35,777 nt of DNA. Source: a virus. Shown here in pieces: positions 1 to 9,770 of this stretch. The number at the start of each line of letters is the position of its first letter. Position 1 is the stretch's first letter. Under the pieces are notes generated by a model. It saw nothing but the letters and a program-made list of their open reading frames with translations. It ran no database searches and had not been told where the DNA came from. The stretch spans positions 1 through 35,777 of the IMG/VR virus record IMGVR_UViG_3300042691_026724; one strand, 5' to 3'. A program made the position numbers and the translations under genes.

Positions 1-2343
1 GTTGTCAGTGATATTCTTGTAACTGTTACAAGCCCAACGTCACTTTCACCTACAGGAACAATAGCAAACGTTACGTCTACTGCTAACAACGGCTCAGTTC
101 GAGTATTTTATGAAGTATCTAATAGCTATAGTTATGATGCTACTTTAAAAACAAATTTTATTCGCTCTGTAAGTATGACTCAAGCCGGTAGCGTTGGCTC
201 TACAACAATTATCCAGCGCTCTGTAGGTCTTGCATCAAAAAGCTTTCTTGTTGATCAAACAATTTACATGCTTCAATGTTATGTATCTAATTATCAACCA
301 ACGTATTTTTTAAGTGATTCAGATGGCAACATTTTATCTAGGTTTGCTTATTCTAATGGCGACGGTTATTTTGTCTTAGGACTTCCGAGCGCTACTGTAT
401 TTTCTAACGTAATTTATTTACCGTATTTAATTAGAACTCTTATTACTCCTGTAAATAAAGAAAATGGAGCAAGTAATGCTGGGCAAGGAATTTACGCTCA
501 AACAGGTATTAATTTAATTACGTTTACTTTTGGAAGTTCAAACGATGCAAGTGCAGAGATTGCACATACGCTTAATTTAACAGGCGGTTTTATGTGGCAA
601 TACGATGGCCTGCAAAGTGTAGAAAATAACTTTTTTCTCTGGCCAGATAATGTTCAAGTAAAAGGTAGCAGCTCAACTGGTAACATGACTGTGCAACAAT
701 ACTATTATGTTGCGCTTTATGAGTGGGCGGATGCTAATGGTAACATTCAGCGATCAGCTCCAAGTATTCCAGTATCATTTACAATTTTAACACCTCCAGC
801 TTCTTTTCAAGGTACATTAACTTTAAATTCTCCTACTGTAACAGGCATATCAAGCACAGCAAACTTGCAAGCAGGTCAAAGCATTACAGGAACTCACATT
901 CCAGCTGGAACTACTATTTTGTCTGTAGATAGCGCGACTCAAATTACAATGAGTCAAAATGCTACAAATACGCAAGTAAACGTCACAATTACTCCAACAG
1001 TTTTAAAATCTTTAAATGTTTTTATACCTACACTTAGGTTAACTTATAAAACTTTAACAGCTCCGAAAATTGTAGTTTATCGCTGGAGCACAGCTCAACA
1101 AGTGTTTTACCAAGTCACGTCTGTTAATAGTCCAACTTCGAGCTCTAAAACTGTAGATTCTGTTACATTTACAGATAACCAATCAGACGCTCAAATTCTT
1201 GGAAATTCTATTTTGTACACAACTGGTGGAGTTGTTGAAAACATTTGTCCACCAGCTCCGTACACGATGACTTTGTATCGTCAAAGATTGTTCTTAGTGG
1301 ATGCAGAAAATCCAAATACGCTTTATTTCTCTAAGCAGATTATTGAAAACACTCCTGTTGAAATGAGCGATTTATTTACTATTTATGTGGCTCCTACATT
1401 GGGTTCGCAAGGCTCATCTGGTTCTATTCGCGTTCTTGCTGCAATGGATGATAAGCTTATTATTTTTAAGCACGACGCGATCTATTACATAACTGGAAAT
1501 GGTCCTGATAACACAGGAACTAACAACGATTTCTCAGAACCTGTATTTATCACTTCAACGGTTGGATGCGACAATCAACAATCTATTGTGTTTATTCCCG
1601 AAGGAATCATGTTCCAATCAGACAAAGGAATATGGTTATTAACTCGTGATTTACAAACGCTTTATATCGGTGCGCCTGTTGAGGATTTTAACTCACAAAC
1701 AGTTTTAAGCTCAGTAAACGTGCCCGGAACGAATCAAGTCCGCATCACTTTAGATAATGGCATCGTGCTTATGTACGATTATTTTTTTAAGCAATGGGGA
1801 ACTTTTGAGGGAATACCTGCAATTTCAAGCACGCTTTATCAAGGCTTGCATACGTTTGTGAATCAATACGGAGAAGTGTTTCAAGAAAGTCCAAATAATT
1901 ATCTTGATGGTAACACGCCTGTCACAATGGGTTTTACAACAGGTCAGTTGAATATGGCAGGTCTTCAAGGCTTTGAGCGAGCTTATTTCTTTAACTTAAT
2001 CGGACAATATAAATCGCCGCATAAGTTACAAGTACAAATAGCCTACAGTTATGAAAATGGACCTAGTCAGCAAACGTTGATTAATCCAACAAACTACAAC
2101 GGAGCGTATGGCGATGATCCGCTTTATGGCTCATATGAGTATGGCGGAAATATGACACTTGAGCAGTGGCGTATATTTTTTCAAAAACAAACATGCTCAA
2201 GTTTTCAGATATCAGTAGATGAGATTTTTGACCCTCAATATGGCACTTTAGCAGGTGAGGGGTTAACAATAAGTGGAATTAACGTAATTTACGGTATTCG
2301 AGGCAATTATGCTCGTCTGCCAGCAAGTCAGAGTGTTGGATAA
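1..2343 (+). CDS. Tail hub / tail tube protein (gp10/gp12-like), C-terminal part, continues from the right edge
   Basis: Frame 1 is open from base 1 to the TAA at 2341-2343, 780 codons. The ATG at 175 is internal: upstream codons 1-58 are in frame, lack stops, and keep the same beta-rich, Thr/Ser/Asn-rich composition. The segment YTMTLYRQRLFLVDAENPNT followed by FSKQ and later WLLTRDLQTLYIGAPVEDFN is typical of tail-hub proteins, where repeated beta elements form a propeller-like body. Two small repeats around residues 200-280 of this part (TLNSPTVTGISS, AGQSITGTHIPAGTTIL) look like an inserted immunoglobulin-like or loop domain. It is followed after 42 bp by the first ejection protein, with a putative late promoter motif in the gap. 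Confidence 0.75.
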   Translation, partial: VVSDILVTVTSPTSLSPTGTIANVTSTANNGSVRVFYEVSNSYSYDATLKTNFIRSVSMTQAGSVGSTTIIQRSVGLASKSFLVDQTIYMLQCYVSNYQPTYFLSDSDGNILSRFAYSNGDGYFVLGLPSATVFSNVIYLPYLIRTLITPVNKENGASNAGQGIYAQTGINLITFTFGSSNDASAEIAHTLNLTGGFMWQYDGLQSVENNFFLWPDNVQVKGSSSTGNMTVQQYYYVALYEWADANGNIQRSAPSIPVSFTILTPPASFQGTLTLNSPTVTGISSTANLQAGQSITGTHIPAGTTILSVDSATQITMSQNATNTQVNVTITPTVLKSLNVFIPTLRLTYKTLTAPKIVVYRWSTAQQVFYQVTSVNSPTSSSKTVDSVTFTDNQSDAQILGNSILYTTGGVVENICPPAPYTMTLYRQRLFLVDAENPNTLYFSKQIIENTPVEMSDLFTIYVAPTLGSQGSSGSIRVLAAMDDKLIIFKHDAIYYITGNGPDNTGTNNDFSEPVFITSTVGCDNQQSIVFIPEGIMFQSDKGIWLLTRDLQTLYIGAPVEDFNSQTVLSSVNVPGTNQVRITLDNGIVLMYDYFFKQWGTFEGIPAISSTLYQGLHTFVNQYGEVFQESPNNYLDGNTPVTMGFTTGQLNMAGLQGFERAYFFNLIGQYKSPHKLQVQIAYSYENGPSQQTLINPTNYNGAYGDDPLYGSYEYGGNMTLEQWRIFFQKQTCSSFQISVDEIFDPQYGTLAGEGLTISGINVIYGIRGNYARLPASQSVG

Positions 2344-2352
2344 AAACATGCG

Positions 2353-2365
2353 GACATTGATACAT
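2353..2365 (+). promoter_or_regulatory. Putative phage late promoter, copy 1 (GACA-N3-ATACAT)
   Basis: GACATTGATACAT lies in the 42-bp gap between the tail hub and the first ejection protein. It is one of six exact copies of GACA-N3-ATACAT in the window. ATACAT could act as a -10 hexamer. It is followed by AGAGG as a ribosome site and ATG at 2386. The promoter role is inference from recurrence and placement. Confidence 0.6.
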
Positions 2366-2385
2366 TTTAAAGAGGTAAATAAACA

Positions 2386-5034
2386 ATGAGTTGGTTTAGT
2401 AAAACAATAGGGAAAAATCCTTTAGCTGTAATCTCGCCCGTTTTTGCAGCAACGTCCGGACTTTTAGGCGGAAAAAAGAGCGGTGGATTTACTCCGACTC
2501 AAACTGAGTTATTAAATCCATTTGAGCAAGAACAAGCTAAACAACTCTATGAGCAAACTCAAAGTGCATACAATCAACAACAAGCTTTTGTGAATGCTCT
2601 TGCTCAGCAAAATGCTCTTGCTAATCAAGCTAACGTTTTTAGACAACTTCAAGATGTAGCAAGTGGTGTGGGACCGAATCCCGCTTTAGCAGCGTTACAA
2701 CAAGCGACTGGGGAAAACATAGCTGGACAAGCTGCTCTTATGGCAGGTCAAAGAGGTGCAGGTCGAAACGTTGGCCTTTTGGCTCGTCAAGCAGGAATGC
2801 AAGGCGGAGCACTTCAACAACAAGCTGCGGGACAAGGCGCAACAATGCAAGCTCAACAACAACTTGCAGCTCTTGGTCAACTTGGAGGACTTGCAAATCA
2901 ACAAGTAGCGCAACAACAAGCTGGCTTAGGCGCTCTTGGACAAATGGGATTATCTGGGCAGCAAAATATATTACAAGCTTTAGCTCAGCAAAATGCTGCT
3001 CGTTTAAATCAGCAAAATGCAATTAATCAAATAAATGCTCAAATGGCTGCAGAAAGAGCAAGGTCAGAACAAGCTATGTTAGGTGGTGCTCTTGGTGCTA
3101 TTGGAACTATTGCAGGAACAGCTTTTGGCGGACCTGTAGGTGGAGCAATAGGCGGAAATATAGCTAATGTAGCTGCACCTAAATTTGATTCTTATAAATT
3201 CGGTCAGTATTCTTTTGCCAAGGGCGGTGAGGTTAAAAAGCCTCAATATGCTGACGGCGAATTAGCAGGAATTCAACCTCAAAGTTTTATTGGTCAATAC
3301 TTTCAAAATCCTAATCAAGCTTTAAACGCAATTAATCAGTCTGATAACTTAAAAGATTCTCAATTAGATTACTCAACACTAAACGACGGTGGTGCAGTTA
3401 ACCGTGATGGCATGTACGCAAAAGGCGGCATGGCACCTATGTCACTTATGGATCAAGGTGGAAAAGTACCCGGTAAAGCAGCGGTAGCAGGCGACAGTTA
3501 TAAAAACGATATTGTAGACGCTAAACTATCACCCGGAGAAATTGTAATTCCTCGAAGTATTGTAAATCATCCAAATGCTCCTGAAATGGCAGCTCAATTT
3601 GTTCGAGACACATTGTCTAAGAAAAAGGGCTATGCAGATGGCGGTGAAGTAAAAGACGACTTAATTTATCTAGGTGATCCTAAACAATCTCAATATATTC
3701 CTGATGTTTTTGAAGAAACTAAACCTACAAAAGAATTTGTTCCTTTTAAAGAACCTGAATTAAAAAAAGAAGTTAAACCAGTCAGCACACAAACTGGAAT
3801 AGATATTTCTAAAACTCAACCAAGTATTTCTGAAAGAACACCTACGGCAATACAAGAAAAATTACAAGAACCAGTTCAATTAGAACAAGTCTCTCCCGTA
3901 GCTCGTGGTTTTGAAGCAGAAAAGCAAGCTTATTTAGAATCTGGAAAATTAGCCGAACAACAAGCACGTGAGCAAGAAATAAAATATGAAAAAAGCTTTA
4001 AAGAATTAGAAGCTCAGCAATTAAGATATAACTATGAAATTAAAGAAATTAATAATGAATTAAACAATGTTCGATCAGACATTATGCAAAGTAAAATTGA
4101 TCCTCAAAGATTTATTTCTAACATGTCTACGGGAAATAAAATTGGAACTGCTATCGGTTTAATTCTTGGCGGTATTGGGTCAGGATTAACAGGCGGTGAA
4201 AACGTAGTTTTAAAGCAATTAAATAATTACATTGAACAAGATTTGTTTGCGCAAAAAGCAGAGCTTGGAAAAAAAGAAAATTTACTTTCTGCTCTCACAC
4301 AAAAATACGGAAACGTTAATCAAGCAATGCAAGCTGCAAGAATAATGATAGGCGATTCTATTTCTTTACAAATGAAACGAGTCGCAAGTAAATATGCGGG
4401 CAAAATTGAACAACAAAGACTAAATGCTGTTATAGCTGGTTTAGATGATGATACTGCTTATAAAATTGACAATTTTGCAAAACAAAGAATGAATACCCCT
4501 GAAAGCGGATTAATAGAATCAGAATTTGATCCTCGAAGAACTGAAAGAGTTGATGTTGGAAATGAGCCTTTATATGCAGGCAGCGAAGCAGAAGCAAAAG
4601 AGGCTAAAGAAAAGCTTTATCAAATAAATCTTGCCGAACAAGCTGTTGCTGATATGGAAAACTTAAGAGCACAATTTGGAGGTAAGGAAAGAGCGGCCAA
4701 AATTGCAGCTGGTCTAACTTATGGTCTTAAAGATACTGAATATGAGAAAAAAGGTGAAAGATTAAAATCAAAATTAGCAGCTGCGTTTGCACCTATATAT
4801 TTTAATAAACCAACAAAAATTACAGAAGAAGAGCGTGAAGAAGTTAAAAATTTAATGCCAGATCCCTTTAGATTATTTGAAGGTGAATATCTTAACGCAT
4901 TAAATTCTATTAAAAACACAATAAATCAAAGAAAAAACTTGTTAAAAAAATGTCTATATTTAACGCAGACAAGAAAAAAATCTAAAGAATCTAAAGAAAT
5001 TTTCTTAAAAAAACCAGAAGTATTGGAAGAATAA
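2386..5034 (+). CDS. Internal virion / DNA ejection protein (882 aa) with Gln/Ala-rich coiled region
   Basis: Preceded by AGAGGTAAATAAACAATG. The first 60 residues contain a hydrophobic Ala/Gly stretch. Residues about 60-230 are extremely Gln/Ala rich and heptad-like, as in the ejection proteins that short-tailed phages extrude from the capsid to form a trans-envelope conduit. A glycine-rich hydrophobic segment (AIGTIAGTAFGGPVGGAIGG, near 240) and a second one (IGTAIGLILGGIGSGLTGG, near 590) could insert in membrane. Between them are several copies of a [YF]-A-x-GG-E-V type motif (FAKGGEV, YAKGGMA, YADGGEV). The C-terminal third is charged and helical. It sits with the following 1137-aa gene between tail hub and accessory genes. 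No enzymatic motif was recognised. The assignment is by size, composition and context. Confidence 0.6.
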   Translation: MSWFSKTIGKNPLAVISPVFAATSGLLGGKKSGGFTPTQTELLNPFEQEQAKQLYEQTQSAYNQQQAFVNALAQQNALANQANVFRQLQDVASGVGPNPALAALQQATGENIAGQAALMAGQRGAGRNVGLLARQAGMQGGALQQQAAGQGATMQAQQQLAALGQLGGLANQQVAQQQAGLGALGQMGLSGQQNILQALAQQNAARLNQQNAINQINAQMAAERARSEQAMLGGALGAIGTIAGTAFGGPVGGAIGGNIANVAAPKFDSYKFGQYSFAKGGEVKKPQYADGELAGIQPQSFIGQYFQNPNQALNAINQSDNLKDSQLDYSTLNDGGAVNRDGMYAKGGMAPMSLMDQGGKVPGKAAVAGDSYKNDIVDAKLSPGEIVIPRSIVNHPNAPEMAAQFVRDTLSKKKGYADGGEVKDDLIYLGDPKQSQYIPDVFEETKPTKEFVPFKEPELKKEVKPVSTQTGIDISKTQPSISERTPTAIQEKLQEPVQLEQVSPVARGFEAEKQAYLESGKLAEQQAREQEIKYEKSFKELEAQQLRYNYEIKEINNELNNVRSDIMQSKIDPQRFISNMSTGNKIGTAIGLILGGIGSGLTGGENVVLKQLNNYIEQDLFAQKAELGKKENLLSALTQKYGNVNQAMQAARIMIGDSISLQMKRVASKYAGKIEQQRLNAVIAGLDDDTAYKIDNFAKQRMNTPESGLIESEFDPRRTERVDVGNEPLYAGSEAEAKEAKEKLYQINLAEQAVADMENLRAQFGGKERAAKIAAGLTYGLKDTEYEKKGERLKSKLAAAFAPIYFNKPTKITEEEREEVKNLMPDPFRLFEGEYLNALNSIKNTINQRKNLLKKCLYLTQTRKKSKESKEIFLKKPEVLEE

Positions 5035-5040
5035 TTTAGT

Positions 5041-8000
5041 ATGGCTAAAAAAAAAGACATAACAGTAAAAACACCAGAAGGTGAAGTTATTGTTCAAGAC
5101 CCTTTAGAATATAAAGAGCCAGAAAAAGGGCCTTCTTTAAATGCAAAAGTTGTTTTGCCAGAGGGTGAAGTTATTGTTCGAGACCCTTATAAATATCAAG
5201 AACCAATAAGAACATCGCCTTTTTTTAAAGAATCAAAATTAAAAGGGCTAGTTTTTCCTAAACCTTTAGGTTCTGATGAATTAAAAGGGCTAGTTTTCCC
5301 TAAACCTTTAGGTTCTTATGAATTGCCTTTAAAGCCATATAAAGAAAATTTAGATAATCAAGTACGATTACAAAATCCACAAGGTGAAATTGAAACAGTA
5401 TTAAAAGACGATAAAAACTTTTTTATTAATCGTGAAGGATACAAGGAACTTTCAGACGAACAAAAAAAAGAAATACAATTAAAAGAAACTTATGGTGATA
5501 TTGATTCGTCTGTTATTGCAGGCTGGGAAGGTGTAGCTAAAGGTTTTTCTTTTGGATTAATTAATAAAGGTTTAAATGCTTTAGGCGAAGCCGTAATAGA
5601 TCCAAACATGATGACCGCAGCTCAAGAAGCACGAGCAAAAGCTAATCCAGCTGCGGCATTAGCTGGAGAAATAGTAGGTGTAGGTACTCAGTTTGCGGCT
5701 ACTGGAGGCTTTGGTGGTATAGGAGCAAAAGGAGCAGCAAAATTAGGTTTAAACGTTGATGTAGCTGCTAAAGCTGCTTTTGATACAGCTTTAACAGCTG
5801 CTCGTGCTGGAAAATTACCTTTTAAAGAAGCTTTAGCTTTAGCTAATGCAGCTAAAGCCGGAGAACTTTCTAAATTATCAGTATACGCACGTGTAGGTGG
5901 ACAAGCTGTAGCTAACGGTATCGAAGGAGCAGTTTATCAATTAGGTGATCAAACAGTTAAAGCAATTTTTGATGATCCTAATCAAACGTTGGGAGATGCA
6001 GCTGTCGCTATTGGAGGTTTAAACGGATTTTTAGGTGGTGCTGCGTTTGGGGCAGCGTTTTCGGGCGCGGGTCAATTATGGAATTCAACTTTTGGAAATA
6101 AAGTAGCAGGCAATCTTAATGAGATAATGGATTATATAAAAACAGAATCTCAAAGATTAGAAGCTAATCAATATATTGAAGCTTTTCTTCCCGGCGAAGC
6201 TTTAATAAAAAAAGAAATTCCTCAACCTTTAGAGGGAATCCTTTCTCAGCCTGTAGAAGGTCGAAAATCAATTCTTGAAAAAATTATTGATCCTCGAATT
6301 ATTATTGGCGGCAGAAAAGCTAATGCAGCGCAAATTGAAGAATCAGCTAACAGATTAGGAATTAAACCTACTGTTGGAATGTTAGATTCTGACCCATATG
6401 TAGGAGCGCAAGCAGAGGTTTTATCAAAAAGTCCAACTGTTGAAGGTAAACTATTACGTCAAGAGCGATTAGAAGCTGCAAACAAAATGCAAGACGTTGT
6501 AGATAATGATTTGTTAAAAGATCGACTACCTCCATATGAATCAGAATACGAAGTAGGATTAAAATCTAAAAATTTATTCGTTGAATACTTTGAAAAAATT
6601 CGTAATGCTTTAAGTGAACGTTACAAAAAAATAGAAAAATACTTTAACTATATTGATTTAGATCAAGCAGAAAAAAATAAAATTACATATAATGTTACAA
6701 ATAGTGATTATTATAATAGTTTATTGGAAGAGGAAAAAAAATTAGTTGATCAAATTTTAAATCAAATTCAAAAAGCAAAAAATTTATCAGATTTAAAACG
6801 TATAAATACAGCAAACAACGAAAGAATTTTAAATACTCAATTTAAAAATACAGTTTTAACAAATGCATTAAAAGAAATTAAAGCTCAGGTAAAATTAACA
6901 AGAGCTGAACAAATTAAAAAAACTTCTGTTGCTATAGCAGGTAAAGAAGGACAAGAAATCGCTGATAATTTTATAAAAGAAGTAGCTTTATTAGATGCTG
7001 ATTATGCAGCTTATAAAAGGTCTGTAGAAGAATTTGTAGAGGAAAGTGGTTTTAGAAAATCTGGAGATTATTCAGGAAATTTAAACAAATTAATACAAAA
7101 ATTTAATTCTTTAAGTAATGAGAAATTTTCTAAAAAATTACTTAATGTAAATGATCGCGATTTATTATTATATTTGAAGCAAAAATTTCCAGTAGTTTTT
7201 GAAGAAATACGAAGGTTAAATTTAAAGAACATACATAAATCAATAGAAAGCAGTGCAGAAGGAAGTAACATGCGCCTTTCTATTTATAATTTTTTAAAAA
7301 AAATGGAAGACTTAGGCCCTGTAAATCAAGAGTTGTTTTTTCCGGGCCAAGTTCAAAAAATCAAAGATATTCGTCAAGTTTACACTGCTAATCCCGGTAT
7401 ATTTAATCCATCAAGCACAGCCGCAGCTCAAGAAATTTTTGCCAATCAAAGCATGTTAAAAAAATACGGCAAACAATTTTTTGATAAAGGACCAATGAGT
7501 TTAATCCCAACGGTTTTAGGAGATTTAAAAAGCTATGGTCAATACATGCTTTATAAAAACAGGCATCAAATAGCGTCTATTGTTGAAGCTGGAGGAAATG
7601 ATAAAGCTGCAGAAATTGGATTTTTAAAAGTATTAACTAAAAATAATAGGTTAATAAATGCCGATGGTTTTAAGACCATGGTTGATTACACCAGAAAAGC
7701 TATTGAAGGTGCTCAGTTAATTAATAAAACAATAGTAGATACTATAAAAGATAGTCCTGTAATTATTCCAATTAATTTAAAACCTACAGAAAAAGACAAA
7801 GAAAAATTAGATAAAAGGGTAAAAGAGTTTGGTGACAATCCAAGTGCTATGTTGAATCTATATAAAAATTTTAATCATTATATGGATGATCATGGCATGG
7901 CTATAGCTGCGGCTTCTGCGAGTGCTGTAAACTATTTAAACTCTATTCGACCAGTTGAGCGAAAAGAAAGTCCATTAGATGATCCAACACCACCTAGTCA

Positions 8001-8454
8001 GTATGAAAAGCAAAACTACGATGAAGCTTTAAGTTTAGCTTATCAACCATTGATTATTTTAGAAGATATTCAAAAAGGAACGTTAAACAGTATTAAACTT
8101 GGACACTTGCAAAAACTATTTCCAGATTTATATGCCAATTTACGGTACAAAATGATGGATGAACTTGTTAATGTCGCAACTAAAAATGAAAAAATACCTT
8201 ACAAAACTCGCATGGGGTTATCATTGTTTTTAGGAACTCCATTAGATAGCACTATGAAGCCCGAAGGAATTATGGCTTTACAGCCTAAAATGGCGCAAGC
8301 TCACCAACAACAGCAAGCTATGATGTCTATGCAACAAGCTGTTCAAGCTGGCGGCCGTCAACGTGGAAGTATGAAAAACATTGGCAAACTTGCTGATCAA
8401 CAGCTGACTCCGTTGCAAACTAGAAATCGTGAAAAGCAGTCGGTTAAAGTTTAA
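5041..8454 (+). CDS. Large internal virion / DNA ejection protein (1137 aa)
   Basis: It starts 6 bp after the previous stop and is probably translationally coupled, as no strong ribosome site lies in the gap. The N-terminal 110 residues carry short repeats (PEGEVIVQDP, PEGEVIVRDP; two tandem 14-residue LKGLVFPKPLG units). A long Ala/Gly-rich amphipathic region follows (residues about 160-350), then mostly charged helical sequence to the C-terminus, which is Gln/Met rich (QAHQQQQAMMSMQQAVQAG). Length, position after the smaller Gln-rich protein and the absence of domain signatures fit the largest of the ejected core proteins in podovirus-like phages. No lytic transglycosylase motif was seen, unlike T7 gp16. 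The functional call is by context. Confidence 0.55.
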   Translation: MAKKKDITVKTPEGEVIVQDPLEYKEPEKGPSLNAKVVLPEGEVIVRDPYKYQEPIRTSPFFKESKLKGLVFPKPLGSDELKGLVFPKPLGSYELPLKPYKENLDNQVRLQNPQGEIETVLKDDKNFFINREGYKELSDEQKKEIQLKETYGDIDSSVIAGWEGVAKGFSFGLINKGLNALGEAVIDPNMMTAAQEARAKANPAAALAGEIVGVGTQFAATGGFGGIGAKGAAKLGLNVDVAAKAAFDTALTAARAGKLPFKEALALANAAKAGELSKLSVYARVGGQAVANGIEGAVYQLGDQTVKAIFDDPNQTLGDAAVAIGGLNGFLGGAAFGAAFSGAGQLWNSTFGNKVAGNLNEIMDYIKTESQRLEANQYIEAFLPGEALIKKEIPQPLEGILSQPVEGRKSILEKIIDPRIIIGGRKANAAQIEESANRLGIKPTVGMLDSDPYVGAQAEVLSKSPTVEGKLLRQERLEAANKMQDVVDNDLLKDRLPPYESEYEVGLKSKNLFVEYFEKIRNALSERYKKIEKYFNYIDLDQAEKNKITYNVTNSDYYNSLLEEEKKLVDQILNQIQKAKNLSDLKRINTANNERILNTQFKNTVLTNALKEIKAQVKLTRAEQIKKTSVAIAGKEGQEIADNFIKEVALLDADYAAYKRSVEEFVEESGFRKSGDYSGNLNKLIQKFNSLSNEKFSKKLLNVNDRDLLLYLKQKFPVVFEEIRRLNLKNIHKSIESSAEGSNMRLSIYNFLKKMEDLGPVNQELFFPGQVQKIKDIRQVYTANPGIFNPSSTAAAQEIFANQSMLKKYGKQFFDKGPMSLIPTVLGDLKSYGQYMLYKNRHQIASIVEAGGNDKAAEIGFLKVLTKNNRLINADGFKTMVDYTRKAIEGAQLINKTIVDTIKDSPVIIPINLKPTEKDKEKLDKRVKEFGDNPSAMLNLYKNFNHYMDDHGMAIAAASASAVNYLNSIRPVERKESPLDDPTPPSQYEKQNYDEALSLAYQPLIILEDIQKGTLNSIKLGHLQKLFPDLYANLRYKMMDELVNVATKNEKIPYKTRMGLSLFLGTPLDSTMKPEGIMALQPKMAQAHQQQQAMMSMQQAVQAGGRQRGSMKNIGKLADQQLTPLQTRNREKQSVKV
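5239..5322 (+). repeat. Two-copy 42-bp tandem repeat inside the ejection protein gene
   Basis: Positions 5239-5280 and 5281-5322 are near-identical 42-bp units (TTAAAAGGGCTAG at each start), each coding for a 14-residue LKGLVFPKPLGS unit. The few differences are at third positions or at the unit end. This suggests a recent in-frame slippage or unequal exchange. Confidence 0.9.
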
Positions 8455-8467
8455 GACAACAATACAT
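8455..8467 (+). promoter_or_regulatory. Putative phage late promoter, copy 2 (GACA-N3-ATACAT)
   Basis: GACAACAATACAT begins at the base right after the stop of the 1137-aa gene and is followed by TTGTGA, the same downstream bases as the minus-strand near match at 15474-15486. A leader of about 50 nt with GAGAGG precedes the ATG at 8522. The role is inferred from recurrence. Confidence 0.6.
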
Positions 8468-8521
8468 TTGTGAAGCCTTAAGCGAAACCCGCTTTTAGCT
8501 CGAAAAGAGAGGTCATTTAAA

Positions 8522-8893
8522 ATGTCACGAAAGAACATACTACCAAAATTTAAAAACATAACCGCTGGAGACATGAGTGCTAACGTCACGTCTGCAGTTA
8601 CAAACATTCAATACGTGGACAATGTGGGTATAGAGCTCTCATGGACAGGCACTCCTACTGGTACGTTTACCGTAGAAGTTAGTGTCAGCTATGAGCAAGA
8701 TTCGCAAGGAAACGTAATCAATGCAGGTTCTTGGAATGCGCTAACGCTTAACCCAACACCTACTGCGTCGGGAAGTGCTGGAAGCTTTTATATTTCACTA
8801 AACCAGATTGAAGCTCCTTGGGTGAGAGTGCGATATATTCGCACAAGTGGAACTGGTGTATTGACTAGTTACATTTGTACTAAGGAGATCTAG
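8522..8893 (+). CDS. Small beta-rich virion-associated protein (123 aa), function unknown
   Basis: The ATG follows AGAGAGGTCATTTAAA, a good ribosome site. The sequence is beta-rich (IELSWTGTPTGTFTVEVSVSY, then WVRVRYIRTSGTGVLTSYIC), a pattern common in small phage structural proteins such as decoration or tip proteins with a fibronectin-like fold. It has its own putative late promoter, and a 54-aa gene follows 3 bp after its stop. It is not recognised as a named family. A virion role is inferred from promoter class and composition. Confidence 0.6.
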   Translation: MSRKNILPKFKNITAGDMSANVTSAVTNIQYVDNVGIELSWTGTPTGTFTVEVSVSYEQDSQGNVINAGSWNALTLNPTPTASGSAGSFYISLNQIEAPWVRVRYIRTSGTGVLTSYICTKEI

Positions 8894-8896
8894 GCG

Positions 8897-9061
8897 ATGG
8901 GATACACAGGATGGCCAGTAATAAATTCCGTTTTAACTGCGGCCAATGCAGCTGCTCTGCCTATTGTGGGAACAGGTGATGGCACTCTTGGTGTAGCCCT
9001 CGATACACATCAATTATATGTGTTTAATGCGTCTACAAATGCTTGGGTCTTGTTAGTATAA
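8897..9061 (+). CDS. 54-residue protein of unknown function
   Basis: The ATG at 8897 lies 3 bp after the previous stop, with AAGGAGATC (8882-8890) as a strong ribosome site overlapping the upstream gene end. The product begins MGYTGWPVINSVLTAANAA and ends VFNASTNAWVLLV, a short beta-rich peptide resembling the ends of phage fibre or baseplate-tip proteins. The tight spacing and clear ribosome site support it as a real gene co-expressed with the 123-aa protein. Function unknown. Confidence 0.7.
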   Translation: MGYTGWPVINSVLTAANAAALPIVGTGDGTLGVALDTHQLYVFNASTNAWVLLV

Positions 9062-9071
9062 TCTTATTGTT

Positions 9072-9362
9072 ATGGACGAGTTTGTTAAGCATCCGGTAAT
9101 TTTCGGGGTTCTTGGTTATTTAATCAAAATGTTGATCGACTCTTTTAAAAAAGGCGACGATGAGCATGAAAAAAGTATCAAAGAAAACACTGAGGCTATC
9201 TGGATGCTTAAAACTCAAATTGCTGTTTTGACTGAAACTTTGAAGCCATTATTTGAAATTAAGTCAAATGTTGATGCTTTAGAGGAAAAAGTAGGCAAGA
9301 TTGAGTCCATAATGAGGATTAAACAAGAATTATGCACGGCAGGCGCGAACAAATTAAGCTAA
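9072..9362 (+). CDS. Small membrane-anchored coiled-coil protein, possible holin or XhlA-like accessory
   Basis: The 96-residue product has one short hydrophobic N-terminal segment (HPVIFGVLGYLIKMLI, residues 7-22) and then a charged heptad-rich helix (residues about 30-85, ...AVLTETLKPLFEIKSNVDALEEKVGKIE). A membrane anchor plus coiled coil is seen in XhlA-type lysis accessory proteins and in some spanin-like proteins, but a second holin candidate lies at 15261-15452. No clear ribosome site precedes the ATG. TATAAT at 9057-9062 could be a -10 box giving a very short leader. It overlaps the next gene by 31 bp. Confidence 0.6.
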   Translation: MDEFVKHPVIFGVLGYLIKMLIDSFKKGDDEHEKSIKENTEAIWMLKTQIAVLTETLKPLFEIKSNVDALEEKVGKIESIMRIKQELCTAGANKLS

Positions 9363-9541
9363 GCCCTCGTGATGAGTGTGAAGTAATAAAATACTTGCTT
9401 GCGACTGTTTACGAAAACTTGCGCATTCGTAGTCACGGCTGCGATAGCTGTTCTGATTGTTATGAAATCTGGACTGAGCTTAGAAAGCTTGCTGAGAGCT
9501 ACGATATAACCATAAGCGAATTTTCTGCTCGTAGCGCATAA
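9332..9541 (+). CDS. Hypothetical 69-residue protein with a CxxCxxC cluster
   Basis: The gene overlaps the 3' end of the preceding one by 31 bp in another frame. The product has a helical N-terminal half and a CDSCSDC cluster near residues 37-43 that may bind metal, followed by a helix ending EFSARSA. No family was recognised. The tight cluster of small same-strand genes supports coding, but the start is uncertain since no strong ribosome site is visible. Confidence 0.55.
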   Translation: MHGRREQIKLSPRDECEVIKYLLATVYENLRIRSHGCDSCSDCYEIWTELRKLAESYDITISEFSARSA

Positions 9542-9560
9542 GATATGCTATATATTATAT

Positions 9561-9770
9561 ATGCGCCATTATGATGAGCCGCGGGATTCTGATCCGCCTT
9601 TTAAAAGTTATTCTGTTTTTGATAGTGCAACTTTAAAAGAAAAAACTCCAAAGCAACGCAAACAAGAGCGCAAGTTAGCAATAAAAACCGTAATTGAAAC
9701 TATGGAACGAATTTACGGAAAAGCCTACATAAATGATTTAAAAGCTAAATTAGTTAATAAATCGCTTTAA
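9561..9770 (+). CDS. Hypothetical 69-residue basic protein
   Basis: The ATG at 9561 is preceded by TATATATTATAT with no purine-rich ribosome site, so the message may be leaderless or very short-leadered. The product is charged (TPKQRKQERKLAIKTVIETM) with an N-terminal part rich in Asp and Pro. It converges with the leftward HTH gene, overlapping its 3' end by 21 bp. Function is unknown; no domain recognised. Confidence 0.5.
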   Translation: MRHYDEPRDSDPPFKSYSVFDSATLKEKTPKQRKQERKLAIKTVIETMERIYGKAYINDLKAKLVNKSL